Positions 34,488 to 43,539 of a stretch of 55,773 nucleotides of DNA are shown here, piece after piece. The notes under the pieces were generated by a model, which ran no database searches, had not been told where the DNA came from, and saw nothing but the letters and a program-made list of their open reading frames with translations. The first letter of the stretch is position 1. Every line of letters begins with the position of its first letter. Both the position numbers and the translations under genes were made by a program. The stretch is from Lentisphaerota bacterium (GTDB lineage Bacteria; Verrucomicrobiota; Lentisphaeria; Victivallales; Victivallaceae): positions 1 through 55,773 of the forward strand of contig SUVV01000017.1 of NCBI GenBank assembly GCA_015061805.1, written 5' to 3'.

Positions 34488-35894
34488 TTACTGCAGTTCG
34501 ACAAGTTCTTTGTGAAGCGCTTTCTGGGCTTTTTCGAAATCATCTCGGGAGATGATGAACTGCATGTTGACCTGACGCATGCACTGATCGAGAGCCAGCA
34601 CGTTGATATCAGATTCGGCGAGCGCTTTGGCGGCACGGGAGAGGAAGCCGGGGATCTTCATGTTGCTGCCGATGACCGCGATGATCGCAACCGGACGGGT
34701 CGTGATCTTGGCGCCGGGGAAACTGTAGGAGAGGTCTTCCATGCAGTCGCGCAGTCCTTTGGTCTTTTCGGAAACGTAATGAGTGATGGTGTTGGCGTTG
34801 GTATTTTTGGCAATGTAACTGACATTGTGACGGGCGAAACTGGTGAGCAGACGGTAGTCATAACCGCTGGCACCGACCATTTCGGTATCAAAAACTTCAA
34901 TGGCGACGATATCTTTTCTGCCGCAGATCATGTCAACTTTGGGGTCGGGAGAAACAAAATCCTGACTGATCAAAGTTCCGGGGTGACCGGGATCGAAAGC
35001 GTTGTCGATGCGGATGGGAATACCGTTGCGTTCCATCTCCTTGGAGGCTTTGGGATGGATGGCTTCCATCGCCATATCCGAAAGCTGATCGGCGATGTCG
35101 AAATTGGTATGACCGATGGTGCGTACTTTGTCGACACCGATAAGTTTGGGGTCGCCGGTGGAGAGATGGAATTCCTTATGGATGATACCTTCTCTGGCTT
35201 CGGTCACGACTGCGAGTTTGCTGAAAGTGATTTCACTGTAGCCGCGGTCGAATTTCGCCATGACGCCTTCGGCGCATTTGGCGTATCCGGTGATGATCGG
35301 CATGCAGGTGGCGAAATCGAGGTCGGCGAGCTGACGGGAGATATTTTCTTCCATTGAGCCGGATTCGCTGTCTTTCCATCCGGAGAGGTCAACGAATACC
35401 GCATTTACACCGTGCTGTTTCAGGATGAGGGTCGAGTTGTAGGCGCTGTGGGCTTCGCCGACGGAACTGAGCAGTTCGCGGGCGGCGGGCAGATAGGCGC
35501 TGGAGTTGAAGTGACCGAACGTGCGCAGCTGCATGAGGTTCATCAGGCAGCTTTTGACACCGTCCATGCGCTCATTGACGAAGGCATCGGCTTTGTCCTG
35601 ATCCAGACCGAGAGTTTCAAAAGAACGGTTGAGTTCGATAAGCTTGGTTCTGGTATTTTCCAATTTGGCGAGCCACTCTTCGTTGTTTCCGGCGGCGAAA
35701 CTGCCGTAAATGCCGGGTTCCCCGCTTTTTTTGTCTTCGAGCAGCCAGTTGGTGACGCCGCCGTAAGCGGAAACGACAAAGATGCGGTTGTAGAGTTCAT
35801 TGGCTTTGCGGGAGCCGATGAAAATGTTGTCCAACAGTTCGCCGAAGCGGGTCATGCTGGTGCCGCCGATTTTTTCAACAGTATGAATACCCAT
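34488..35894 (-). CDS. lysC: Aspartate kinase
   Basis: 468 residues. The N-terminal VEKIGGTSM corresponds to the KFGGTS nucleotide-binding motif (Ile for Phe), and IITGYAKC and FDRGYSEITFSKLA form the active-site region. Two C-terminal ACT-type segments (GASGYDYRLLTSFARHNVSYIAK and VIGSNMKIPGFLSRAAKALAESDINV) imply feedback control. It phosphorylates aspartate for Lys, Thr and Met synthesis. It begins 3 bases after hom, so the two form a pathway operon. Confidence 0.92.
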   Translation of the reverse strand: MGIHTVEKIGGTSMTRFGELLDNIFIGSRKANELYNRIFVVSAYGGVTNWLLEDKKSGEPGIYGSFAAGNNEEWLAKLENTRTKLIELNRSFETLGLDQDKADAFVNERMDGVKSCLMNLMQLRTFGHFNSSAYLPAARELLSSVGEAHSAYNSTLILKQHGVNAVFVDLSGWKDSESGSMEENISRQLADLDFATCMPIITGYAKCAEGVMAKFDRGYSEITFSKLAVVTEAREGIIHKEFHLSTGDPKLIGVDKVRTIGHTNFDIADQLSDMAMEAIHPKASKEMERNGIPIRIDNAFDPGHPGTLISQDFVSPDPKVDMICGRKDIVAIEVFDTEMVGASGYDYRLLTSFARHNVSYIAKNTNANTITHYVSEKTKGLRDCMEDLSYSFPGAKITTRPVAIIAVIGSNMKIPGFLSRAAKALAESDINVLALDQCMRQVNMQFIISRDDFEKAQKALHKELVELQ

Positions 35895-35897
35895 TTT

Positions 35898-37193
35898 TCA
35901 AATATCCTCAATTCTCAAAAGTTTGATCGGAGAGCTGTTGACAGAGAGCACTCCAAGTTCAGACAATGCTGTACGCATATTGCGTTCTTTTACCGGGTGA
36001 GTCAGAATGACCAGCGAAACCGAATCGGACTTGCCGGACTGGTTTTCGTGCTGGATCAAACTGGAAATGTTGATGCCGCGTTCCGCCAGGATCTGGGTGA
36101 TGGAGGCGATGACTCCCGGAGTATCTTTGACCTGCAGACGCAGATAGAAGCGACTGACGGTGTTTCCGATCGAAAGCACCTGTTCAAACTGTTTGCCTTC
36201 GCGGAAATTAGGTACACGCTGACGGCAGTTGTGCGCGTAGTTCAGCGCGGCATCGGTGATGTCGGCAACAACTGCGCTGGCGGTCGCTTTACGTCCGGCT
36301 CCGCGACCGTAGAAGAGGGTCTGACCGACGGTATCGCCGTCAACGACAACGCCGTTGAAAACATCCGAAATACCGGCGAGCAGCGCCTGCTTGGGGATCA
36401 GGGTCGGATGCACGCGCATCTGAACGGCACCGTTTTCATTTTTGATGATGCCGAGAAGTTTGATCCGGTAGCCGAGTTCATCGGCGTAGGAGAGGTCGGA
36501 AAGTTCCAGATCGCGGATGCCTTCAACGTAGACATCGTCGTGGGCGAACCACTGACCGAAAGCGAGCGAAGCCAGAATGCTGGTCTTGTGTGCGGTGTCA
36601 AAACCGTCAATATCCAGCGAGGGGTTGGCTTCGGCATATCCGAGTTTCTGGGCATCGGCAAGGACGGGACCGAAATCGGCACCTTCGCGTTCCATCCGGG
36701 TGAGGATGTAGTTGCAGGTTCCGTTCATGATGCCGTAGATGCGTTCGATGCGGTTGCTGACGAGACCTTCGCGCAGGGACTTGATGATGGGGATGCCGCC
36801 GGCGACACTGGCTTCATAGTAGAGGTCAGTACCGGATTTTTCGGCGGCTTCAAAGAGTTCCTGCCCGTAGTGTGAAAGCAGTGCCTTGTTGGCGGTCACA
36901 ACGGATTTACCCTTTTTGAGCGCTTCAAGGATGAATTTTTTGGCGATGGTGGTTCCGCCGACCAGTTCGACCACGATATCGCAGCTGTCGATGACACTTG
37001 CGGCGTCGGTAGTAAGAATGCCTTCCGGGATTTTTACTCCGCGATCGGTAGTAATATCCAGGTCAGCGATCTTGAAAAGAGCCGGGCGTACGCCGGTACG
37101 TTTGGCGATAACATCGGCGTTGGCGAGCAGATTTTCTGCCACACCGGCTCCGACGGTACCGAATCCGATAATTCCTACTTTGTATTCTTTCAC
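35898..37193 (-). CDS. hom: Homoserine dehydrogenase with ACT domain
   Basis: 431 residues. The Rossmann motif is GIIGFGTVGAGVAENL, the substrate region is EASVAGGIPIIKSLREGL, MNGTCNYILTRM and LGYAEANPSLDIDGFD, and the C-terminal ACT domain is LQVKDTPGVIASITQILAERGINI. It reduces aspartate semialdehyde to homoserine. It is the first gene of a 13-gene minus-strand block. GTTGAACC-GTG-like bases and an upstream promoter at 37246-37274 support expression from here. Confidence 0.95.
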   Translation of the reverse strand: MKEYKVGIIGFGTVGAGVAENLLANADVIAKRTGVRPALFKIADLDITTDRGVKIPEGILTTDAASVIDSCDIVVELVGGTTIAKKFILEALKKGKSVVTANKALLSHYGQELFEAAEKSGTDLYYEASVAGGIPIIKSLREGLVSNRIERIYGIMNGTCNYILTRMEREGADFGPVLADAQKLGYAEANPSLDIDGFDTAHKTSILASLAFGQWFAHDDVYVEGIRDLELSDLSYADELGYRIKLLGIIKNENGAVQMRVHPTLIPKQALLAGISDVFNGVVVDGDTVGQTLFYGRGAGRKATASAVVADITDAALNYAHNCRQRVPNFREGKQFEQVLSIGNTVSRFYLRLQVKDTPGVIASITQILAERGINISSLIQHENQSGKSDSVSLVILTHPVKERNMRTALSELGVLSVNSSPIKLLRIEDI

Positions 37194-37245
37194 GGTTCAA
37201 CCTTTCTTTAAGGTAAAAAATTGCACTTGTACAGTATTAATATTT

Positions 37246-37274
37246 AATATAGCACATATACAAGTTCTTTTCCA
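37246..37274 (-). promoter_or_regulatory. Promoter of the hom-lysC block
   Basis: On the minus strand, TGGAAA (37269-37274) and TATATT (37246-37251) are 17 bases apart, about 50 bases before the hom start. The -35 box is weak. Confidence 0.5.
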
Positions 37275-37353
37275 CAGAAAAATCAAATATTTATGCAGAT
37301 ATCCGACATTTTTGTAAAACGGACTGAAATGTAACAATCGTGAGAGATTTTGC

Positions 37354-37382
37354 TTTATTTTGCAAAACAACGGTGATATATT
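37354..37382 (+). promoter_or_regulatory. Promoter of the SGNH hydrolase gene
   Basis: TATATT (37377-37382) is preceded after 17 bases by a poor TTTATT -35 box (37354-37359). The gene start at 37414 has GGAG 9 bases upstream. Confidence 0.45.
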
Positions 37383-37413
37383 ATCCCAAAGCATAATCCA
37401 CGGAGTATTTTTT

Positions 37414-38589
37414 ATGAAAAACAGTGATAAAAGTTGTGAAATCCCCGGTCGTCCGACTGATCCGGTGGCTGTATTGAATGATTTTATTCCGCTCTGGCAG
37501 AGCGGTAACGGGAAACCGTTTGCCGGCAAGGCTCTCAAACTGGATCCGGGATTGAAAAACATCGACGTTTCAAGTGCCGTGAATCTGACTTTGCCCAAGG
37601 CGTTTTTCGGTGTGACCGGCGTGGAATGCCGGATTATCTTGAACAACCTCTTTGTGCTTCACAACAAGAATCAGGCAAAAGTTAATTTTTCCTGCCCGGT
37701 TGGAACTGTTACTGACGGAGTCTGGAGTTACACCGCCGGAAAAACGGGACGCTTTCCGGTCAGGGTTGAAGTCACCGACCTGGCTGGCCGTCAGTTGGGA
37801 ATGGCGCAAAGTGAACTGATTATTTCCGATGCCGCTGCCGGAAATGATCAGAATGTTTCAATGCTGATGATCGGTGACAGCCTTTTTGCCGGGGCGCAGA
37901 GTGCCGGTTTTCTGTTGGAGAGCATCCGTGAACATGGAAATCCCAACTTTTATCTTTTCGGCAGTCACTCCGGCGCCGGGAAGCCGCTGGCTCCGGATAA
38001 GGCAGCGGTCGAAGCTTACGGCGGATGGCGCTGGGCGCACTTTATGGAAAAGTATGAATCAACCGGTTTATACAATTCCAAAAGCAAGTTTCTGCAACCG
38101 GATGAAAACGGAAATCTGAAACTTGATTTCAACGCTTATTTGCAGAAATACCATCAGGGAAAAGCCCCCGATGTGATCGTTATCCTCCTGGGATGCAACG
38201 ATATTGCTCATGCTTCAATGGATGACTTCGATGAATGGATGGAAGCATCCCGGAATTATCGCCGCCAACTTTTGGAACATATCCGCAGTTGCGCTCCGGA
38301 GGCGGTTATCGGTCTGGTCACTTTGCCGCCCGGAAACAAGCGCAACAAGAGTTATCTTGATAATTATCAGGGGCGTGTGGTGTTTCAGCAGTTCGCCTAC
38401 AATCAGATCGCTTATGTCCGGCAGATGATGCTGGATTATCAGGATGACCCGGCATATTCGATCGTACCGATCTATCAGGCGGTCGATGGTTTGGCAGACT
38501 TCCCGGAAGATAACGCCATCCATCCGGCTCCGCAAGGATATCGCAATATGGCAATTGCCATTGAAGCGTGGTTCAAATCGCTGTTTTGA
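37414..38589 (+). CDS. SGNH/GDSL-family hydrolase
   Basis: 391 residues from ATG 37414. After an N-terminal beta-rich segment (about 1-145), the SGNH fold shows block I GDSLFAG, block III LLGCNDIAHA and the C-terminal block V NAIHPAPQGYRNMA with the catalytic Asp/His region. No signal peptide is obvious from this start. Enzymes of this fold deacetylate or de-esterify sugars and lipids; given the glycan-active genes in the window, a carbohydrate esterase is plausible but unproven. It stands alone between two minus-strand blocks. Confidence 0.8.
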   Translation: MKNSDKSCEIPGRPTDPVAVLNDFIPLWQSGNGKPFAGKALKLDPGLKNIDVSSAVNLTLPKAFFGVTGVECRIILNNLFVLHNKNQAKVNFSCPVGTVTDGVWSYTAGKTGRFPVRVEVTDLAGRQLGMAQSELIISDAAAGNDQNVSMLMIGDSLFAGAQSAGFLLESIREHGNPNFYLFGSHSGAGKPLAPDKAAVEAYGGWRWAHFMEKYESTGLYNSKSKFLQPDENGNLKLDFNAYLQKYHQGKAPDVIVILLGCNDIAHASMDDFDEWMEASRNYRRQLLEHIRSCAPEAVIGLVTLPPGNKRNKSYLDNYQGRVVFQQFAYNQIAYVRQMMLDYQDDPAYSIVPIYQAVDGLADFPEDNAIHPAPQGYRNMAIAIEAWFKSLF

Positions 38590-38605
38590 CTGCTTGTAGC
38601 ATTCC

Positions 38606-38738
38606 CCGTCCGCTGACGGCTGCACGGAACTTGCGACCAACGGGAGCAAAATACCCCGCTTTTCTTGAAAAAGGATGGGGGTGTGGGGGAAGGGAAAAAC
38701 TGCTTTTCTCGTGAAAAGAAGTTTTTCCCTTCCCCCAC
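38606..38738 (+). repeat. Dispersed convergent-gap repeat with 26-bp hairpin
   Basis: It has the family order CGGGAGCAAAATACCCCGC, TTTTCTTGAAAAAGG, a G-rich run, then an inverted repeat of 26 bp with one mismatch (38683-38708 with 38713-38738, loop TCGT). It lies between the convergent SGNH hydrolase and CDF genes and probably terminates both. Confidence 0.85.
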
Positions 38739-38742
38739 ATTC

Positions 38743-39915
38743 TTACACAAAGCAATCGATGAATTCGATCACGAGTTCCACCCCGGGAGCGGTTTCTCTG
38801 ATCCGGGCGGTGAATTTCCGGTGCAGATTTTCCAACTCTTCCGGATAGTTGCGTGGAACGAGCAGGTGGAAGTGAAGCTGCAGGGTACCTGATTCTGTGT
38901 GTTTCAATCGGAAATCGTAAAGTTTCAACTGGCAATCGTGGGAAGATACGATCTCTTCCATTTTTCCGCGCCATTTGATCACTTCCGGATCTTTGGTGTT
39001 GCAGGGATCACAGTGGAGCAGCAGCCGTATCGGCATCCGTTTTGCCACATCGATTTCCGCTGATTCAAGCATGTCGTGGACTTGGAACAATGTGCCGTCG
39101 GGATCGACTTCGGCATGGGCAGTGGCGAAGTACTGATTGGGGCCGTAATTGTGGATGATGATGTCGTGGACACCCTTGATGCCGTCACATTGCAGCAGAC
39201 AATGGCGCAGATTTTCGACCACTTCCTGAGAAGGGCATTCGCCAAGCAGCGGATTGGCGGTCGAACGGAGCAGTTGAATTCCGGCAAAGATCACCAGTCC
39301 GGCGACGATCGTGCCGGTGGCGGCATCCAATGGAAATGAAATATTTTTGCCGATGATCGTTGCCGCCAGTACCGCAGTTGTGCAGACCGTATCGCTCAAA
39401 CTGTCTGCGGCAGAAGCTTTTATTACCTGAGAACCGATTTTGTTCCCGATCTTGCGGTAAAAGAAAAACAACCATACTTTCAACAGCAATGATGCACCCA
39501 GAATGATCAGCATTGTACTGTTTACCGCCAATTCGTGCCGCTGGAAAAAACGGACGATACTGTCCTTGAAAAAAGTGAATCCGACCACAATAATGATCAC
39601 CGATACCACCGCTCCTGCCAGATATTCCACTCTGCCGTGACCGAACGGATGATCGCGGTCAGGCGGCATCGCCGAAAGTTTGAATCCGACCACAGTCACT
39701 ACTGCCGAGCCGGCATCCGCCAGATTGTTCGCGGCATCGGCGGCGATGGCGATACTGCCGGAAAGCAGTCCGATGGTCAGTTTCAGCAGGAAGAGGATGA
39801 TATTTACTGCGATACCGGTTATTCCGGCGAGAATGCCGTAAGCAAGGCGCACTTTGGGACGCTGAATATTTTCCGGGTCGCGGATGAAAATTTTTATCAG
39901 TATATCAGTCAGCAT
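38743..39915 (-). CDS. Cation diffusion facilitator (CDF) transporter
   Basis: 390 residues from ATG 39915. Six membrane segments hold the metal-site motifs AADAANNLADAGS and HPFGHGRVEYLAG, followed by a segment resembling the helix V site (SAADSLSDTVCT). The C-terminal cytoplasmic regulatory domain is unusually long and may hold two ferredoxin-like units (VHDIIIHNYGPNQYFATAHAEVD, then a second basic segment). It exports divalent metals (Zn, Mn or Fe) by H+ antiport; the metal is not predictable here. It lies downstream of serS after a hairpin. Confidence 0.9.
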   Translation of the reverse strand: MLTDILIKIFIRDPENIQRPKVRLAYGILAGITGIAVNIILFLLKLTIGLLSGSIAIAADAANNLADAGSAVVTVVGFKLSAMPPDRDHPFGHGRVEYLAGAVVSVIIIVVGFTFFKDSIVRFFQRHELAVNSTMLIILGASLLLKVWLFFFYRKIGNKIGSQVIKASAADSLSDTVCTTAVLAATIIGKNISFPLDAATGTIVAGLVIFAGIQLLRSTANPLLGECPSQEVVENLRHCLLQCDGIKGVHDIIIHNYGPNQYFATAHAEVDPDGTLFQVHDMLESAEIDVAKRMPIRLLLHCDPCNTKDPEVIKWRGKMEEIVSSHDCQLKLYDFRLKHTESGTLQLHFHLLVPRNYPEELENLHRKFTARIRETAPGVELVIEFIDCFV

Positions 39916-39935
39916 GAGCGATTTTTCCGGGGTGT

Positions 39936-39975
39936 TAAAATGCGCTCCGTCAACAGCACGGTCGGCGGAGCGCAT
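39936..39975 (-). terminator. Terminator after serS
   Basis: The 10-bp inverted repeat ATGCGCTCCG/CGGAGCGCAT (39940-39949 with 39966-39975) is followed on the minus strand by TTTTAA. This is a moderate intrinsic terminator between serS and the CDF gene. Confidence 0.55.
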
Positions 39976-39996
39976 GGAGAATTGTTATTCCCGCAA

Positions 39997-41241
39997 TTAC
40001 TTTTTGGGAACGATCCGGTCAAAGCCGGTGTACGGACGCAGAACTTCCGGAACGATGATGGTTCCGTCGGCCTGCTGGAAGTTTTCCATGATACAGATCA
40101 GCATCCGGTCGGTAGCGGCGGTTGCGCTGATCGTGTGGACAAAGTCGCGTTCGGCACCGTCTTTGTAACGGATGTTCAGGCGGCGGCTCTGGAAACTGGT
40201 GAGGTTGGTGTTGCTGGTGACTTCCCGGTAGCCGTTGAAGCTGGGGAAGTAGGCTTCGATATCATACTTCTTGTATCCGGGAGCGCCGAGGTCGCCGACG
40301 CAAACGTTGACCACATGATAGGGCAGTCCGAGAGCCTGGAGGATGGCTTCTTCATTTTCCAGACAGAATTCATGATATTTGACGGAATCTTCCGGTTTGC
40401 AGAAAATGATCTGCTCGACTTTGTGGAACTGGTGCACCCGGAAAATACCGCGGGAAGCTCTGCCGTAACTTCCGGCTTCGGTACGGAAACAGGGGGTGTA
40501 GGCGGTGTAGCACAGCGGCAGATCAGCGCCGTTGAGGACATCATCGGCGTGGTAGCCGACCAGAGTCTGTTCACTGGTGCCGATCAGGGCGAGGTCTTCG
40601 CCGGAGAGGTTGTAGGTTTGGTCGGCAAAGAAGGGCAGGTAGCCGGTACCGAAGAGGGTACGTTCTTTGGCGGCGCAGGGGGTCATGAACATTGTGAATC
40701 CACGTTCGACCAGGAACTTCTGAACCCAGAAGAAGAATGCCTGTGCCAGCATCGCTCCCTGACCTTTCCAGTAGTAGAAACCGGTCTGGGCAACTTTGGA
40801 ACCGCGGGCGATATCGAGGATATCCAGCGCTTCGCCGAGTTCCTGATGATCTTTGATCGGGAAATCAAAAGTGGGGATGACTCCGACCTTTTTGATTTCG
40901 ACGTTGCCGGTGTCGTCGGTGCCATCGGGCACATCATCGGCGAGCAGGTTCGGCATGCGGATCAACACCTGGCGGATACGTTCCTGCAGGTTATCGAATT
41001 TGTTCTCTTTTTCACCGAGCTGCAGTTTGATCTGTTTGACCTGATCGCGGGCTTCGGGATTGGCGGCGCACTCTTTGCTCAAGCGGTTGCGTTCACTGCG
41101 GAGGGTTTCGATCTCCATTCCGAGGGCACGGCAGTCGGCATCAAGTTTGACCAGACCTTCGATATCGATGGGATATCCGCGGCGCTGGCAGTTTTTCTGA
41201 ATCATTTCCGCATTGTCGCGGATAAGTTTGATATCAATCAT
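39997..41241 (-). CDS. serS: Seryl-tRNA synthetase
   Basis: A 414-residue class II synthetase. It has the N-terminal coiled-coil arm (about 25-110, with LRSERNRLSKECAANPEARDQVKQ), motif 2 CFRTEAGSYGRASRGIFRVHQFHKVE and motif 3 near TISATAATDRMLICIMENFQ. The serine-binding TSEQ is GTSEQTLVGYH. The length is normal. It starts 28 bases after the RpiB-SHMT fusion stop; placing serS beside a serine-consuming enzyme may be functional. Confidence 0.96.
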   Translation of the reverse strand: MIDIKLIRDNAEMIQKNCQRRGYPIDIEGLVKLDADCRALGMEIETLRSERNRLSKECAANPEARDQVKQIKLQLGEKENKFDNLQERIRQVLIRMPNLLADDVPDGTDDTGNVEIKKVGVIPTFDFPIKDHQELGEALDILDIARGSKVAQTGFYYWKGQGAMLAQAFFFWVQKFLVERGFTMFMTPCAAKERTLFGTGYLPFFADQTYNLSGEDLALIGTSEQTLVGYHADDVLNGADLPLCYTAYTPCFRTEAGSYGRASRGIFRVHQFHKVEQIIFCKPEDSVKYHEFCLENEEAILQALGLPYHVVNVCVGDLGAPGYKKYDIEAYFPSFNGYREVTSNTNLTSFQSRRLNIRYKDGAERDFVHTISATAATDRMLICIMENFQQADGTIIVPEVLRPYTGFDRIVPKK

Positions 41242-41269
41242 TTTATTTCAACTCCAAAAGTTATTCGGT

Positions 41270-42985
41270 TCAGAACTGGGGCATGGGGAAGTCAGCCATG
41301 AATTCGGTGACCTCTTTACCAATGGCACGGAGAGCGGCTTCGTCAGCGCGGACGGCAACGGCGCGGTCGATGAATTCAGCGACTTTGACCATTTCAGCTT
41401 CCTTGAGACCGCGGGTGGTGATCGCCGGGGTACCGATGCGGATACCGCTGGTGACGAAGGGTTTTTCCGGGTCGAAGGGAATCATGTTCTTGTTCGCGGT
41501 GATGTGGGCGATATCCAGAGCGTTGGCGACCTCTTTGCCGGTGGCGTTTTTGGGACGGAGGTCGATCAGCGCGAGGTGGTTGTCAGTACCGCCGGAAACA
41601 ATGCGGAATCCGCGGGCCTGCAGTTCGGCAGCCAGTTTCGCTGCATTGAGTTTGACCTGATGCTGATAGGCTTTGAATTCCGGTTTGAGCGCTTCGCCGA
41701 AGCAGACCGCTTTAGCGGCGATGACGTGTTCGAGGGGGCCGCCCTGCAGTCCGGGGAAGACGGCGGAGTTGATCGCTTTGATATACTGTTCTTTGCCGAG
41801 GATAAGACCGCCGCGGGGGCCGCGCAGAGTCTTGTGGGTGGTGGTGGTCACCACATCGGCATAGGGAACCGGGCTGGGATGTTCGCCTGCGGCAACGAGA
41901 CCGGCAATGTGAGCCATGTCAACAAAGAGCAGCGCTCCGACCTTGTCCGCGATGGCGCGGAGGCGGGGGAAGTCGATAATGCGCGGATAGGCGCTGGCAC
42001 CGGCGAGGATCATTTTGGGTTTGCATTCGATGGCGAGGGCTTCGACTTCATCGTAATCGATCTGTTCGGTTTCGCGGTTGACACCGTAGGGAACCATGTT
42101 GTAGAGTTTGCCGGAGAAGTTGAGCGGGTGGCCGTGGGTGAGGTGACCGCCGTGGTCAAGGCTCATGGCAAGCACGGTATCTCCGGGCTGGCAGAGCGCG
42201 GTGTAGATCGCCTGATTGGCGCCGCTGCCGGAGTGGGGCTGAACGTTGGCGGCTTCGGCGCCGAAGAGGGTCTTGGCGCGTTCGATGGCGAGGGATTCGA
42301 TCTGGTCGATGAATTCGCAGCCGTTGTAGTAGCGTTTGCCGGAGTAACCTTCGGCGTATTTGTTGGTGAGGACGGAGCCCTGAGCGGCGCGGACGGCGCA
42401 GCTGGCGAAGTTTTCGCTGGCGATAAGTTCGATGCCGTCACGCTGACGGATGGCTTCGGCATCGATCATCGCGGCGATTTCGGGGTCGGCGACCCGGACG
42501 GCGGCGATGTCGTCATAACACTTCTGCTCCAGTTTGAAAAGGCGGTCGGCATGACGTTTTTCATTGCTGAAAGGGGTGTTGATGAAAAGTCCGGTAAGTT
42601 TGACCGCAGTTTCGGCATCGGTCACGTCGGCGGAGAAAACCAGCGCATTGGCGCAGTTGTGCTGACGGGCGCGGATAACACTGTCTTCGCATCCGCCGAT
42701 CGCGGCGCGGACACCGTGGAAACGGTTGGCGGCGATGCTCATGCCGATTCCGGAACGGCAGATCAGAATGCACATATCGGCTTTGCCGTCGGCGACCATC
42801 ATCGCCGCTTTGGAGGCATAATCCGGATAATCGCAGGCATCGGCAGAACTGCATCCGCAATCAACGATTTTGTGTCCCATCGCGCTGACGGCGGCACTGA
42901 TGGTACCTTTCAACGCGAAACCGCCATGATCAGCGCCGATGGCGATGGTGAGATTGTTACCCTGGAAATCGGTGATTTGTTTCAT
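41270..42985 (-). CDS. Bifunctional ribose-5-phosphate isomerase B - serine hydroxymethyltransferase fusion
   Basis: 571 residues combining two complete enzymes. Residues 11-152 are RpiB: GADHGGF (D19-H20), DYPDYA, the catalytic Cys76 in [21 protein letters not shown] with H109, and EKRHADR. The usual CGTG is CRSG here, with Thr replaced by Ser and Gly by Arg. Residues about 165-571 are SHMT (GlyA): [27 protein letters not shown], the PLP motif [14 protein letters not shown] with K385, and [10 protein letters not shown]. No stop or frameshift separates them. RpiB interconverts ribose- and ribulose-5-phosphate; SHMT makes glycine and methylene-THF from serine. Both act in the cytosol and feed purine synthesis, which may be the rationale for the fusion. 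Confidence 0.95.
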   Translation of the reverse strand: MKQITDFQGNNLTIAIGADHGGFALKGTISAAVSAMGHKIVDCGCSSADACDYPDYASKAAMMVADGKADMCILICRSGIGMSIAANRFHGVRAAIGGCEDSVIRARQHNCANALVFSADVTDAETAVKLTGLFINTPFSNEKRHADRLFKLEQKCYDDIAAVRVADPEIAAMIDAEAIRQRDGIELIASENFASCAVRAAQGSVLTNKYAEGYSGKRYYNGCEFIDQIESLAIERAKTLFGAEAANVQPHSGSGANQAIYTALCQPGDTVLAMSLDHGGHLTHGHPLNFSGKLYNMVPYGVNRETEQIDYDEVEALAIECKPKMILAGASAYPRIIDFPRLRAIADKVGALLFVDMAHIAGLVAAGEHPSPVPYADVVTTTTHKTLRGPRGGLILGKEQYIKAINSAVFPGLQGGPLEHVIAAKAVCFGEALKPEFKAYQHQVKLNAAKLAAELQARGFRIVSGGTDNHLALIDLRPKNATGKEVANALDIAHITANKNMIPFDPEKPFVTSGIRIGTPAITTRGLKEAEMVKVAEFIDRAVAVRADEAALRAIGKEVTEFMADFPMPQF

Positions 42986-43017
42986 GTTAACGACCTTTCA
43001 AATATGGTTATTATAAG

Positions 43018-43473
43018 TTAATTGGTTTGCTTCTTTTCGATTTCATCAGCCCACTTCAGCAGAGCCGGGCGCATTGTTTCAAAGGTGGCGCGGTATTCAT
43101 CGATCGAACCGCCGTAGGGGTCGGGGACATCGCCGCCTGAAACGATATCAAGTAAACGGAAGGTTTTTCCGGCAACGTCGGGCAATGCTGATACGATTGT
43201 CTGACGGTGGCTGCCGGTCATCGTGATAATGATATCTGAAGTCTCCAGCAGTTCGGCGCTCAATCTTGAACTGCGGAAGCTGCTGCTGGTGATGCCGAGT
43301 TCAGCGAGTACTGCGGCGCTCTGAGCGCTGATGGTGGAGTTGGGAAATGCCCCGGTTCCGGCAGAGCGACCGACCGTTCCCGTCAGTTTACGTCGCTTGA
43401 GTTCCGCATTGAAAAACAACTCTGCCATGGGACTGCGGCAGGTGTTTCCGGAACAGACAAACAGCACGACCAT
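43018..43473 (-). CDS. Low-molecular-weight protein phosphatase (LMW-PTP/arginine phosphatase family)
   Basis: 151 residues. The P-loop CSGNTCRSPMAE (CX5R) begins at residue 7, and the general-acid Asp lies in PDPYGGSIDEY. The CSGNTCRSPMAE form resembles YwlE-type protein-arginine phosphatases and bacterial tyrosine phosphatases; the sequence alone does not decide between them. It has its own promoter (43511-43539) and is followed 32 bases later by the RpiB-SHMT gene. Confidence 0.9.
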   Translation of the reverse strand: MVVLFVCSGNTCRSPMAELFFNAELKRRKLTGTVGRSAGTGAFPNSTISAQSAAVLAELGITSSSFRSSRLSAELLETSDIIITMTGSHRQTIVSALPDVAGKTFRLLDIVSGGDVPDPYGGSIDEYRATFETMRPALLKWADEIEKKQTN

Positions 43474-43510
43474 AATAACAAATTACTCCAGATAAAAATT
43501 GATTTTATAT

Positions 43511-43539
43511 AATATAGCGCATATTTTGCATTATTCCAA
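43511..43539 (-). promoter_or_regulatory. Promoter of the phosphatase and RpiB-SHMT genes
   Basis: On the minus strand, TTGGAA (43534-43539) and TATATT (43511-43516) are 17 bases apart. The -35 box overlaps the stop region of the upstream MTHFR-like gene. Confidence 0.6.

Noticed and set aside
32577-35357. A 926-residue plus-strand open frame
   Set aside because: It is antisense to proS and lysC and has the same antisense composition. The minus-strand products are clear enzymes.
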